Assembly (NCBI GenBank): GCA_010015745.1
Contig: ML978314.1
Location: forward strand, 1 to 57,565
Origin: Setomelanomma holmii
Lineage: Eukaryota; Ascomycota; Dothideomycetes; Pleosporales; Phaeosphaeriaceae
DNA length: 57,565 nucleotides
Direction of reading: 5' to 3'
Part shown: positions 1 to 11,369 of the stretch, one piece after another
How positions within the stretch are numbered: the first letter of the stretch is position 1
Layout: each line of letters starts with the position of its first letter
Notes under the pieces: generated by a model
The model's database searches: none
What the model saw: the letters and a program-made list of their open reading frames with translations, nothing else
Told to the model about the DNA's origin: nothing
Translations under genes and position numbers: made by a program

Positions 1-142
1 GTACACTGTGAACTGCATCTCACGTGACTCTGTTAGTCACCTGCTTACTTATCTGGTTGTGTATATAGTTGCTCGCAGTAGCTCTCTCAATACAACAACC
101 TTCTGCCTCATTCATACCTGCCCTGTGCTCCCACATCCAACA
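1..142 (+). mobile_element. 3' part of a Ty1/copia long terminal repeat
   Basis: The stretch ends in CCAACA directly before a primer-binding site at 143, as an LTR does. It contains a perfect 6-bp hairpin (GTGACT/AGTCAC) near 26-42 and an ACAACAACC-rich segment typical of LTR R-U5 regions. The 5' boundary cannot be fixed: it may be the TGTTAGTC at about 32 or may lie outside the window. No second LTR is visible, so this is the left end of a truncated element. Confidence 0.6.
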
Positions 143-155
143 GTTATGAGCCCGG
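143..155 (+). other. copia-type primer-binding site (initiator tRNA-Met half-molecule)
   Basis: GTTATGAGCCCGG is complementary to the anticodon stem-loop of eukaryotic initiator tRNA-Met (core GGGCTCATAAC). Many copia-group elements prime from a tRNA cleaved in its anticodon loop, so their primer site matches this segment and not the tRNA 3' end. It follows the LTR end with no gap. Confidence 0.7.
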
Positions 156-198
156 TATCCCCGCACCACGCTGCGATACTCAAATAAGATTGTTCACT

Positions 199-391
199 CT
201 TTTGATTGCTATACACGTTGTGAACGTCGTCCCTGCAATCCTCCTGTTGCTGCACGCCTGCTGTTGTTGCAACCTTTTAAGATTATATCTCTTCTACTAA
301 GGCTATTTTCACGCCTCTAGTACTTTTGATTACTATACACGTTGTGAACGTCGTCCCTGCAATCCTCTTGTTGCTGCACGCTTACTGTCGT
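199..391 (+). repeat. Direct repeat in the retrotransposon leader
   Basis: Two copies of a segment of about 68 bp, at 199-267 and 323-391, are offset by 124 bp and differ at only a few positions. Both contain CTATACACGTTGTGAACG. They lie between the primer-binding site and the gag-like region, so they belong to the untranslated leader of the element. Confidence 0.7.
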
Positions 392-483
392 CGCATCACG
401 CAACGCTTTGAGAACTAGTTCTCACACTCTGAGGTTTTACCTCATTTTCTCTACTGACTAGCAAGGCAGTTCTTTTTGCTGTA

Positions 484-800
484 ATAGCTACCACTAGCAC
501 AGATATTCGTGCTACTACGATCCTCTAAGGTTCCGCGGACTAGACACCTTGGTATGCTGCCAAACGACGATACGCTTCTATCAAGGGTGTATGGCAGTAC
601 TGCGACCCTGATTCAGCTACACCGTCTCCACCACCTGTTGCAGAGCCCGCTGATAACGCTACATCAGAGCACTGGAAATCATGGGAAATCAAGTCCAGAC
701 GCCAGGAGTCAATCCAAAAAGCGATTGGTGAGGTGTTGTGGGCAGGGTAGTTGTCTTCCTACAATAGAACCTACTTCAAACCAAAGCTTCTACGAAGACA
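484..800 (+). pseudogene. Degraded copia gag fragment
   Basis: One frame of this stretch reads like the start of fungal copia Gag: TTSTDIRATTIL, then GSAD and the motif IKGVWQYCDPDS followed by a proline-rich linker. The spacing resembles the usual Gag opening (a VL-GS-DW region, then VW.YIDP). In-frame stops occur after TTIL, after GSAD and near 750. No protease, integrase or reverse transcriptase follows, so only the 5' end of the element survives. The boundary with the neighbouring sacsin-like pseudogene lies at about 800-870. Confidence 0.5.
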
Positions 801-869
801 TTGTAACTTGAGACAGGCCATGGTGTAAATATGAACCGGGATTTGTGTCATCTAAGCAGAACGGAAGAT

Positions 870-3756
870 GGAACGCACCTTAATCTCGTCCAGTCTTCAT
901 CAGACTTGACCTTCTCGTCAAGGAACTCATAGTACTTGCGCGCTTAACTGATGGTAATATCTTCTCCGCCCTCTGCGATGTAGAGGAGATCCCAAGCGAC
1001 AGTGTCTATAGTTCAATCTCGGATCCCCATCATGGTCGTGAAAAATTGATGGAGGAGTTCATCATTGGGGTTCTGATGTTGCAAGAGAAGAGTGTGCCGC
1101 AGAAAGGATGGCCCAAGCCATACGCATCGCTCAAGGCTATACCTTTCATTCTCGGGCCCTACACGCCATATAAGAGGGCCCTTATCAATGAAAGATCTAG
1201 CGAAAGTAAGCGTTTTCTCTCGGCACAGTTATGAATAACTACCTCAAATTGTCATAATCTTCCACCCTTGCCAGCTGCGCCATCGAGCGATATATTGTCT
1301 TTATGTGATTGAGGGGCGTTTCGTCTTTGTGGCTTGTAAGTTCGAGTGCCTGCTGATAGAAGTCGATATCTGGTTTCGACCGGACACCGAAAAGTTCGAG
1401 AAACTGCCATTGCTGGTATGTAACGCCTGTAAGTCTGCCGCTTGGTAGTTCAAGTATCGCGAAGTCGTCTGCATCGAGGTCAAGCTCCTCGAGGACATCC
1501 CGGATGAAAGCAGTGTCGAGAAAGGTAAGGTGGAGAGAAAAATCGAATCCCCAATTGCATGGCACCCGACAGCTTTTGAGCTGATTGGCGACGTCATCAG
1601 CAGAATTCTGATAGTCGGACCAATGTTCCCTCAAAGCATCCAGGAACATCCCAGGATTATATTTGAGAACGGCGAGAATTGCGCGCGATAGCTGGGTAGA
1701 CCCGGGTCCGGGTCTAGAGAACCGAGGAGAACAGTGCGCGCCGGTCAGCCTCTTCAGCCATTCTCTCCAGGTGATGCCCCGGATGCGAATGTCAAGGGAA
1801 ACCTGGTCGATCAAGGCTTGCGGTATGAAGAGTGCAAGTTCGCGAACGTCTCCGACATTCTCTGTGGGTATCAAGCTGTACATGTCGTGCTTCTTTTGTG
1901 AAGGGAAGTACCAATTTTCTGAAGCGGCTGCGGGTGTAGTCTTCTTGCCAAGAGCCGGAATCTTGATCCAGGGTTTCAGGGTCTTGTAATTTTCACAGTA
2001 GTAATAGAGATAACGAAATTCTGCAAGTTGCAGGACTTCGGTCGATGGTTGCCAGATTGAAGAACGGTGTGCCTCTCGTATCTTCTCAACTACCAGCTCA
2101 ATGGGGCATTCTTCGACACCAAGAGCTGCGTAGAAGGCTTTCCGTCGAGGATTGCGTGAAGCTGCCCTGTCGAGCAGGTCTACCACACCCGAATATTCCA
2201 GGGCTCGACGATGACTAACGGCGTAATCTGAGGCGACATAGAGCTCCTCATCTAGATCCTGAAAAAGTGGTTCTCCAGCGTGGATCGCGAAAGCAGGTAT
2301 GTGGCGTTAAAAAGGTTGACGTTTCATGGGACGATGATTCCGACTCTGTATAATGGGCATGTCCTTCAGCGAATTCTTGATACCTTGGGAAAGGTCGGCC
2401 AATGAGCCGTCGAGAGCCTTGAGCGGGAGATAGTGAAGCCAAGAATATCTCAAAGGGTGGTCGGGTCTCACAAATCCAGCAACTGCCTGAGCAAGAGTGT
2501 CGATCCCGGCCGTCAATTTATCGTTCCATTCGCAGACACGAATGTCCTCCCGGTTGGCAACAGCGATGAAATCGGCTTGAATCATGAACTGTGGGCATAG
2601 GTCAATTCGCACACATTCGAGGGGTATACATAGGAATTTACCGGAAGACTTTGGATGCGGCGAATGGGAAGATGGGCAAACATGTGTTGACCAAGCTCAT
2701 CGAGTTGAGGCTGTTGTGTCCTTGGATGAACCGGGAATGCGAGCTCTACTTGGGCAGAATTTCGTCCTTCCCTCCGTGCATCCTCAGGCATATCGCAAAC
2801 GGTTTGTATTGCAAATCGGTAAGCACCCTCTTCCGATTGAATTGAACCAGCCCACTCTCGCTCCCAGGTTATCCTTAACGTATTGCGCCAACGTTGACCA
2901 GTCTTTTGTATCGCCGTTGTTGCGATGCGTCCATCAACCTTCTCTACCACGAAGCGAAGCGTTCGTATGTTCTTTAAAAACAGAATTGTGTTCATGGGCA
3001 TATCCTCGACTCCATTCAAGAGTTTTTGGTATCCAGCGGAGTCGTGTAAAGATAGACTCATCGTAATTCTCGTGGTGACATCCTCACCCAATGTGTCCAT
3101 TGGGGTATCCAATGGAGTGACCATGCCTAGCCCGTCCTGGCCGCGACGATGCTTGAACTGGAATGACCAAAGGCCTGATTGTATGTGGACCTTCTCCGCA
3201 ATCGAGAAGACTGATTTGAAGCCAAATCCTTTCTCACCAATGTGATCATCTGCTTCTGATGTCTTTTTGGAGCTCTTTCCAGTCGCACAGATTGCCTCAA
3301 CGTTCGTCCTCGAGAAACCCGTCTTCGTTTGTTTCGACGACGAATGCCTCCGGTGAGATTATGAATCGCAAGTATGGCGAAACAAGATTTCGCTGAGCCG
3401 TCCGATAAGACGAGTCGTCTGCGTTTTGCACCAATTCGTTAAGGAATGGATACTTCGATGAGTATAGGTCTTCTGAAATGCTGCAAGATGTTAGCTCTGC
3501 TGTTCATACCTACAGGACTAGGGAAGCACCTTGTTGTGTATTTGGCCTTCAGCTCCACGATGCGCAGCAGCCTCTCACGACTTCGAGGAGGGAGACTTTC
3601 CAGTCCTCGCAAGGTGTCTTTATCCAAATGCCCTTTCTCTGCGCTTATGTTCTCGATAACGGCTTGCGCTTCTTCCAAAGTGGTTGGTTCCCTGTCTCCA
3701 AGCTTTTCAAATACGCCATATAGCCTGCTGAGATTGCCAGCGTTCGCACTGTCCAT
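870..3756 (-). pseudogene. Sacsin-like GHKL ATPase pseudogene
   Basis: This is a relic of a large fungal sacsin/NO VEIN-like protein. The N-terminus is read from the ATG at 3756. After a 49-nt intron (GTGCTT..TTGCAG) comes the GHKL N-box NELVQNADDSSY, then NEDGF and the ATP-lid motif IGEKGFGFKSVF. A second intron of 53 nt joins to the motif IQADFIAVANRED. Homology continues past VVDLLDRAASRN to CVWLGPSFLRH near 1120 and fades near 870. Lesions are a single extra base at about 3318-3320 (inside the GGG of NEDGF), an in-frame TAA at 2307-2309, a TAG at 1239-1241, a frame change near 1197 and further stops below 1020. The 3' end is missing where the copia remnant begins. Family members are usually more than 1,500 residues. 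I am confident of the family and of the decay; exact exon limits are approximate. Confidence 0.75.
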
Positions 3757-4441
3757 GATGCTGGGATGAGGGCAAGATAGCGCGATGTCTTGGCATTGAA
3801 GGAAAGTGAATGAAGGGCGAACAGGAGCCTTGGAGATTCCGTTACAATGTATTGTCAAGCCGTACATTCTATGATTACGTGTCCGCAGGACTGTGCTACA
3901 TTGGCGCATACACCCGAAACATTGGAGGCGACGGTATGTGCTTGAAAATGAGTCCAAAGTCTCGAAACGTACGCAGTGGTATGTCACTGAATGCCCCGTC
4001 CATTTTGTCAAGGTTTGCGGTGCGCTATCGAGTCCGTATGCCTGTCGGGGAGGTCAAAGTAATTTAGTTTACTGATATGTTGTTTCATATGGGGGCGAAC
4101 TGTCCCTTACGACTGTGCCGCACACGGTTGACACCGCACGAGCAGCTTTTCTGCGGAGCCGGCACGGCTCAAAACGCACTTCCTTGACTGCCAACAAGTT
4201 TCAACTATTGCGCGTGTCAGTAGAAAATAGGATCTGATGTAAGAATGGACATGATTGTAGCATTTGATCTCAACGAATGAAGCACACTAACATTGGGCGG
4301 CAATGCTCAAAGACAAGCCTGGTGGATGTGCTTGACCTGTTGTTTCATTCGAACGTGTTCTAGGTATCTATCTTTCTGAATGAAATTTTCCGCGGGTTGT
4401 TCGGTGGCGAAAGTCGAGAAACTTGTCGCACTACGCAACGC
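3757..4441. other. Intergenic, no gene recognised
   Basis: This lies between the 5' end of the sacsin-like pseudogene and the stop codon of the Phe-tRNA synthetase gene. Only short unrelated open frames are present. It presumably holds the promoter of the former and the 3' UTR of the latter. Confidence 0.5.
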
Positions 4442-6484
4442 TCACAAGAAGACTTCCAGGTTGAACTCAACTGTGCTGACTGGGTATCTAAAGATATTGT
4501 CAATTTCGTGTAAGTGAATGACGAGACGTTCACGACTTACGGAAGTTCGAACTTCTGCAGCACACTTGGGTGAAGGATTCCGAAGACGCCGATGGTGTGG
4601 TTCTTGCCGCCGAGGTTGAGTTTGATAGCCGCTGCGTGGCCCGCAAGGAAGGTCGGATCTGGAGAACGTTAGCATTACACTCATTGGCTAACACCGAATC
4701 ACGACTCACCATCAACCTCTTCGATCCAGTAGCCCTCCAGCTTGTCGTTCTTCAAGCCATCTTCTCTTGTCAGGAATAGGGATCGCAGCATCAACATCAG
4801 CCTGTCCAGCAGACCATGTACTTGCTCAAAACCGCTCGTCTTGCCCATGATCGCAGCCGCAAAGTGTCGCTCGTTCCTGCTCTTTCGCTCCTGTGCCATG
4901 TCAATGAAGCCTACGTCGCTGACCTCGAAGATTTTCATCGGTACTGAGTGATGCTTATTCGAGTTGATGGTCTTTAGCAAACCTGGTAGCAACGATGTTC
5001 GTACCAGCTGGTACTCTGCGGTCTTGGGATTGGCTAGCTTGATCGCAGTCTTGCCATCGTCTTTTCGGTTGAGCCACTCGAAGTTCTCTTCGTGCGAGCA
5101 AAGGATAAGTGGCAACACCTCCGTCCAGCCCGATGCCGCAGACTCGATCCGTACGATATCAGCAAGCTTGTTGATCGGTAGAGGCGCTGAGACGGCGGCT
5201 GTCTTGTTTGGGTATACTCGCGGAAGCTTGTTGAAGCCGTATGCTATAGCGTAATCTTCCATGATATCTGCCTGATGAAGAATATCTGCTCTTGTTATGG
5301 GCACCGAAACATCTAGGATGTTCGGATTCGACGTAGATGGCGAAACATTGTGTCCCATCCTCGACAGCAATTTTGAGATCTCTTCCGGGGAAAGTGTCAA
5401 ACCAGTGACCTGGTTGAGGTAGTCCACCTCGGCCTGCATCTCTCGTGGCGTGAGATCCGGTGATTCTCTCGACTCATTGTTATGAGGTGAGTTGATCTTG
5501 ATCGGCTCTATCGACTCGGCATAGCCGGCGAACATGGCTACGAGCATGTGGTTGACGATTTCGACCTTGGTCTTGTCCAACGCGGTGATCTCAATGAAGA
5601 CATTCTTGGTCTTCAGGGTGATTTTGCTATGGTCGCCGTTGATGATCGGTGGTAGCGAGAGCACGGTGCGATTCGAGTCGTAGATGACGGGGTAGACTGG
5701 CGAGTCTCGAATGATGTGCAGAAATCGACCAAGGTGCTTGTCTTTCTACGAGTAGTCAGTATTGACCTTGACTCCTAGAGCATTCTGTCGTACGTCGTAG
5801 AATTCCATTAATTCCTTGCCGTTCATCTTCTTCGTCTGGTTTAGAGGGATGAACTCAATTTGCTCAGGTGGCAGTGCCTCGTACGAGAAGGGACCCTTGA
5901 CCGCTGTCAATCGTTAGCCCTGGTTTCCAGCCTGACCATTGTGTGACCCACTGTCCAAGTCGTGTGTGCCAATTGACACCAACGTCCGTTGGCGAGCAAG
6001 GTTTGAGTGTAGCTTGTCTTGTAGCGCGATGAAGGAGTCGTAGCGTTCTTGGGTGAATTCAATGTTCCGTAATATGACGCCAGAGCAGAGCGGCCGGATT
6101 TGCGCAGTCTGATCGATGTCAGCGAGATCCTGATACAGCCATGCGATTGGATTTCCGCGGCTGGCTCACCTCTTCCTTGATGTCGAGCACCTGCAGCTCG
6201 CCATTCTTGGGCGCAGTCAACGTCCACTTAGGCAACTTCTGCTGCTCTAAAAAGACCTTGAGATTCATAGCAATGCCCTCGAAGCACAGCATGTCATAAC
6301 GGTTGGCGGGTATCTCGATCTTGAGCTGTGGAGGTTGTGCCTGATCCTCGGGTTTGGTGCTCTGACTTGTGTCCTCGTCCAACTCGATACCGAACTCGAA
6401 ACATAGCTCGTCGAACTCTTCGGTGGTGTACTCGCGCCCGAGCTCTTTGAACAGCGCCGCTTTATCGACCGCAATAGTAGGCAT
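4442..6484 (-). CDS. FRS1: Cytosolic phenylalanyl-tRNA synthetase beta subunit
   Basis: This is the beta chain of the alpha2-beta2 enzyme that charges tRNA-Phe in the cytosol. Six exons (6484-6170, 6108-5952, 5903-5794, 5745-4710, 4658-4541, 4487-4442) with canonical GT-AG introns give 593 codons with no stop, the usual length for eukaryotic beta subunits. The N-terminus is MPTIAVDKAALFKELG. The B3/B4 region includes EIPANRYDMLCFEG and FIPLNQTKKMNG. A B5 domain carries LSPEEISKLLSRMG, and the catalytic-like core has SGWTEVLPLILCSHEENF and LVRTSLLPGLL. The last exons encode FLAGHAAAIKLNLGGK and the terminal TVEFNLEVFL. The gene lies tail-on to MKK on the same strand with about 770 bp between. 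It is intact, unlike its left neighbour. The ATG at 6484 is the only in-frame start compatible with the conserved N-terminus. Confidence 0.95.
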
Positions 6485-7250
6485 GTTGGGCTATGAGGTC
6501 CGCGCCTCGCGACTTCGCTTTCGGTTTCAAGGTGGGATGGTGGGGTTTATGGCGGGGTTGTCGCACGCGGTGCTCGAGTTGCGGGACGCGCTCTTGGTTT
6601 CGACAGTATCAGGATGTTGGGAGCGGCTGCTATGAGTCCTTAATTGCGGTACTGGACACAGTTGAGGCGTAGTGGTGTCGTGTAAATTATTTGGTATGAC
6701 TCCGAAACTTGAGCATGTGCGGAGAAAAGCCGGCCCGTGCTCCACGCTAGCAAGCACGAGCAGTCAGTGGGCTCCATGAGCAAGCAGGGTACATGATGTT
6801 TGTACATGACGTTTGTGTAGACATTTTTTCCGTTACTGACTTGCAGGTTGTCTATGTTCAGATGATACTGTTAAGTATAGTATGCGGAATCATGTCGCTT
6901 TATGCAACACTTGAACCCACTCTCAAACGCCTACCCATGCCCTTTCGCTGTAGATTTGAAAACAGCCAGGAGGCACCGAACCTGGGCCCACAATCATACC
7001 AGCCACATCCAATACCGATATTCATCCAAGTAAGCCGAGTCAGTCTACCTGTCGTACCAATAAGACACACAGTATGCCGATCAGCCGTTGTCCCCTCCCT
7101 ACACAAATGCCAAACAAAGTTGCTGAATGCCACCAGCCGTAGTCTAATGTCCAGCACTTAGCACTCGGAATCAATCGAAGTAGTAATGATTCGCCAAAAG
7201 AAACCAGTGTAACAATGATTCAAACCGAGCATGAGTGGATCCCGGAAAGC
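6485..7250. other. Intergenic, no gene recognised
   Basis: This contains the upstream region of FRS1 and the 3' flank of the MAPKK gene. Open frames here are short and resemble nothing I know. Confidence 0.5.
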
Positions 7251-8794
7251 TTAATCTTTCCAGTCCCAAACTTGCTTGAGGAAGTGTGCCATGTTGACCT
7301 TCTTGGACTTCATCTCCACCATCCAGGGGTGTTCGAGCATTCGCCATGGTGTTGCTCTTCGAGGGCATTCTTTCTCGAGACTGTAGCTTGTTAGCAATCG
7401 TCGTTCGCAGAGTTCAATGTATGACATACCAGCACTCGATAAAGTACTTGAAATTCTCGGTCCACTTAATGCCGTTCTCTGGCTCATCCTTGAGCTTTGG
7501 AATTGGTTGTCGAACAATGTATGTCAGCAAATCGATGAGACCGGCACGAGGGTTCATCTCTGAACCGTCTGCGGGGAACGGAAATCGATGCTGCGCAACT
7601 TCGAGGAGGGTCACGCCTAAGCTCCATACATCACTGGTGATGGTGTAACTTTGCCCTGTGATGCGCTCGGGCGCCATGTAGTAGGAGGTGCCAATGAAGG
7701 TGTTTGCGTCTCCCTTGGTTCCGAACTCCCCAGATACACCAAAATCACACAGCTTGACTTGGCCGTTACGGCAAAGCAAGATGTTGCTGGGCTTGATATC
7801 TCGATGAATGATGCGATGCGAATGAAGATATGTCAACCCATTCAGAACGCCCTCTGCGACCTTGCCGAGTACCTTTTCGCCTGTTCGGCCTCCAAGCTTC
7901 TTGACCTCACGGTATACTGCGTCCAGAGATCCGCCCTCGCAGAACTCCATGGCGATGCTGATAGTGCCAGTGCTGTCATCGACGAATGCTCCGTAGTATC
8001 GGCAAATGTGATCGCTTGCGCAATTCTTGTTGAAGGACAATTCTCGCACGATCTGCTTCTTAACGTCCGGGTCGGGGTTGGTGGTGATGATCTGCTACAC
8101 ATTAGCCAACACACATCGCATGCATCCTGCATGTACGCACCTTCAGTGCAAAAGTGGTCTTTCCGCCCTTAAGTCTACTCTTTGTGACGGCACCACCTGC
8201 ACCTTCTCCCAAACTACCCAGCTCTTCAATCATGCCCTTCGCACTGGCTGCTCTCCATCCAGCCTCATCGAGATCGTCAACTTCCAACGGTCGTCCCTTC
8301 TCTTTGGCCAGTGCCTCCAGATCGGGCAATGGCTGGCTGCTGTTTTCTCGCTCCATTGCTGGCGCACCTTCGCTGCCCCCTTGTGATATTGCTGAGATGG
8401 GATCTGTGCCGGTTTGCAGCCCCGGAAAGCCTAGAGTGGCCTGGTATGATGCTGCTGATCCATTTGCTTGGACGTCACCAAAGCTTCCTGATCTTGAGTG
8501 TGCGCTCTGGTCGCTCGACCCTCCTGCAGATGACCCTGTCCCGATTCGTAGTGGTGGTAAGCCTCGTGGGTTTGGACGGCCTTCGTGTGGAGTGGTGTTG
8601 GAGCCCATAGGGGTGGCAAGTCGGAGAGCTGGAGGCATTGGACGTGCAAGACTCGGCTGCACTTCGTTGGAGCCATTTGTCACTGGTCTCGCGTTTGGTG
8701 AAGCGGGGATAGACAGGCCGAGGCGTGGTGTGCGACCTCCGCTTTGCGCGCGGCCGCCAGGGACTGGAGGACGCAGCAGAGGTACGGTGGCCAT
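7251..8794 (-). CDS. MKK2: MAP kinase kinase of the cell-wall-integrity pathway (Mkk1/2 type)
   Basis: This is a dual-specificity kinase that would phosphorylate the Slt2/Mpk1-type MAPK downstream of Bck1. Three exons (8794-8141, 8094-7430, 7380-7251) give 482 residues with no internal stop. The first 200 residues are a Pro/Ser/Gly-rich regulatory tail containing SGGRTPRLGLSIPASPNARP, characteristic of fungal Mkk1/2. The kinase domain shows ALKQII (VAIK lysine), HRIIHRDIKPSNILL (catalytic loop), DFGVSGEFG, the activation segment KGDANTFIGTSYYMAPE and SDVWSLGVTLLEVA. The C-terminus RRATPWRMLEHPWM is the usual docking end of the domain. Splice sites are GTGCGT/TGTAG and GTATGT/TACAG. Confidence is high for the family; the Mkk1/2 assignment over Ste7 or Pbs2 rests on the N-terminal signature and the GEFGTKG loop. 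Confidence 0.93.
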
Positions 8795-10525
8795 GGTTGT
8801 GGGAATCGAGGATGGTCGGTCAAAGTGCGATGAGACGACCTGTTATCTTATGTCAAGAGCACGTTTAGTATGCCTCCGAGATCGGACCCTCTCTTAGTGA
8901 TGAATATGAATATCGAAGAGCGGCCTCTGGAAAAATGACGGTGCAGCGAGCGTCGAGTCAGCCGAGGGTGGCCCAGTCGAGGTTGTGGTGGGAGGTGAGG
9001 GGCGCGGTGCAGCGTGAGGTTGCACGTCAAGCGGCGTGGTCCCAAGCGTGTGGTTCGCTGCCGTCAGCCGAAGAACGCAGACCGACACTTGAGTGATAGT
9101 GGGTGTGCAAGGAGAAGGAGGTCTGGTAGCTGCGGAGGCCGCTCTTGCTCGGGCAGCAGGTGACGAGGGCACACCAGCAGGCAGGTGCGGCTCCGAGGCG
9201 GCAGGCGCGAGGCAGATGCGAGAAGGCGCGACCGGGCAAACGAAGGGCACGTCTCGCAGACAGTCAGGCGGAGAGAGGCGTCGACTCGGGAGGAAGAGGT
9301 GAAAGGCTGCAGGTCGAGGGGGTTTCGGGACAAGCTCAGGCGTCGGAGGGGTGCTCAGCGGCAGCGGAGAGGTGCTGGAACAAGCTTGCGGGGATGCGGT
9401 ATAGCGGGTATTGCCTTCAGCGGTTCGACGGCCTTTGACAGCAGACAGCTTCCAGCTTCAAGTGCCTGCACTGATGATCAGGGTCGAGACCGGGGCCGCC
9501 GACCAATAGCATACCAAGCGAATGTTTGTGAAGGAAGATGGGGAGTGCCAGCGAGCATGAATACGTGCTTCAGGTTTGGTGATGCGGCGTGGACACTGGT
9601 CTGGAGGCCCACAAGGATGATTGATGAATGAAAAGCAAACCCAACTGTCGCTCCCGCCCTTCCTTTTTCAATAACTGGCCCAAACCTTGTTTCAATCCCG
9701 CTGGCAACGTACGCAGACCTCATTCGAGGGTCTGTACGTATGCGCTGGGTCGCCGGCTGCCATACAACCCCATTTTGTCGGGGCTTTGCGTCTACAGCTA
9801 GCCGCCGTTGTTGGTGAGCATGCGAAGCAGCGTCAGAGTGGAGGCATCGTGCAGTAGTAGGGCATCCTTGGGCGGAATCGTATGCTGCTTTTGCAGTCTC
9901 ACGACCCTCTGCAGGCACATTTTTGGGATCACAATCCATCCACCCCGTGTATTCCATCCCTGCGCAGCACGCGAGGCTTCCGCGCATATGCGAATCTGGC
10001 CAATCGAGATTTCTGAATCTGTACTGCCTTCACAGGATATGCATGCGCGATGCAGTGACTGACGTTGGACCCCTCCGCTGGTTCAATCCTTCACCGCACC
10101 GAATTGTCGAGCAGCTCAGCGCTGCACACGACCACCACTAACATCAAGTTTTCTTGGGAGAAGCACTTCTGCCTGGTCCTGCAATGTGCATTGCCCTGCA
10201 TCCCAATCCCAGGATTGCGTGCCTGGCGTGCCAACTTGGCGTGCCCTACCCCAATACTTGCTCCCCTTGGCAAGACCTTCTTTTCTCCTGTCTCAAGAAG
10301 CGCTGCATCACGTCACTGAACGCCCTCCTGCTCGCAACCGTCTGCGGTTGATAAATTGGAGATGTCGCTCTGCACCCATTCGGAAGTGGGCGCTTATGGA
10401 GGCTGCGACCGCCAATGAAGTCATTGGCCGATGAGTAAGTGCATGAACCCCTGTCGAAAGCGTACAAAACCGATAGCAGAGCCTGCTGCAAGGCGATCCA
10501 ATATTAGACCTTGATGGCACTGTTT
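8795..10525. other. Long upstream region of MKK2, no gene recognised
   Basis: About 1.7 kb of GC-rich then mixed sequence. Open frames on both strands (for example 9185-9631 plus and 9478-9987 minus) are low-complexity, Arg/Ala/Gly-rich and show no domain or splice pattern. The part nearest the gene is pyrimidine-rich on the coding strand, as in fungal promoters and 5' UTRs. Confidence 0.4.
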
Positions 10526-10566
10526 CTAGATACGAATATCTTTACTTGGACCGCACCTTCCCTCCT

Positions 10567-11061
10567 TCATCGACTTTGACATAGTGAGTATGTCACAGCC
10601 TCCACGATTTGGCTTTTTAATAAAGTGATCTGGACCTCGCCTTTCATGCACATACAATAGCTTCCCTGCACCTTGTCGGGCGCATATCTCTTCTGCACGA
10701 CCACACTTTCCGACGGACTGGCAAGATCCAGATATCGAATGACTTTGCAGAAATATGAATGCTGACCCATCAGAGGCTTCCTCTGCATCTCGATCTGAGT
10801 TTCGCAGTCTTGTAAAGACTGTGGTCTGCGAGGCGACCTGGAGGTACCTCTTCGCAGCCTGACCTTGCAGCTCAGTACTTGAGATGGATTGGTGATTGAA
10901 GAGACAATGGAACAGCACATGAGATAAAACACGTTAGTATTACACTTGAAGCAGTAGGAGCAGTATTCGATCTTCCGCGATATTATAACGTACCGAATTG
11001 TGCTCTTGCGGCTTCTCCGTACGAAATCGTGGTAGTGATGTTCCACGAATCGGACAACCAT
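10567..11061 (-). CDS. Unrecognised open frame, doubtful gene
   Basis: An uninterrupted minus-strand frame of about 160 codons. The second half, from SCKVRLRRGTSRSPRRPQSL onwards, is basic and cysteine-containing (HSYFCKVIRYLDL, GSYCMCMKG); the first half is unlike a normal protein. I recognise no family. It lies about 0.3 kb downstream of an ankyrin-type pseudogene on the same strand and could be its degraded 3' end or a chance frame. Confidence 0.2.
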   Translation of the reverse strand: MVVRFVEHHYHDFVRRSRKSTIRYVIISRKIEYCSYCFKCNTNVFYLMCCSIVSSITNPSQVLSCKVRLRRGTSRSPRRPQSLQDCETQIEMQRKPLMGQHSYFCKVIRYLDLASPSESVVVQKRYAPDKVQGSYCMCMKGEVQITLLKSQIVEAVTYSLCQSR

Positions 11062-11369
11062 TTAGCTGTAGAACATGGCATCTAGCTTCTGCCTTGCCTC
11101 ACCATCTCCACGAAATTCAACGAGATCAACTATAACGATACTCAAGATCACAATTACTGCCATTTTCTATGCGATGCTTAGCGTATCACTTCCGATCACA
11201 GGTGCCGCACGACCGACCCTGGCGTCAGAAGTCATAATCTATCTTGTAGCTGACCTCGGCAAGCATACGTACTGATAGTAACAGCAAGTTTTGGCTGCAC
11301 GAAGCGATCTCGCATGGGCCAACGTCGACTGTAAGCGTCTTTGCAAGACTAGCTGGAAAGCACGCGTGA

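Noticed and set aside
9185..9987. Plus and minus open frames of 148 and 169 codons
   Set aside because: They overlap on opposite strands in GC-rich upstream DNA, have low-complexity composition and no domain.
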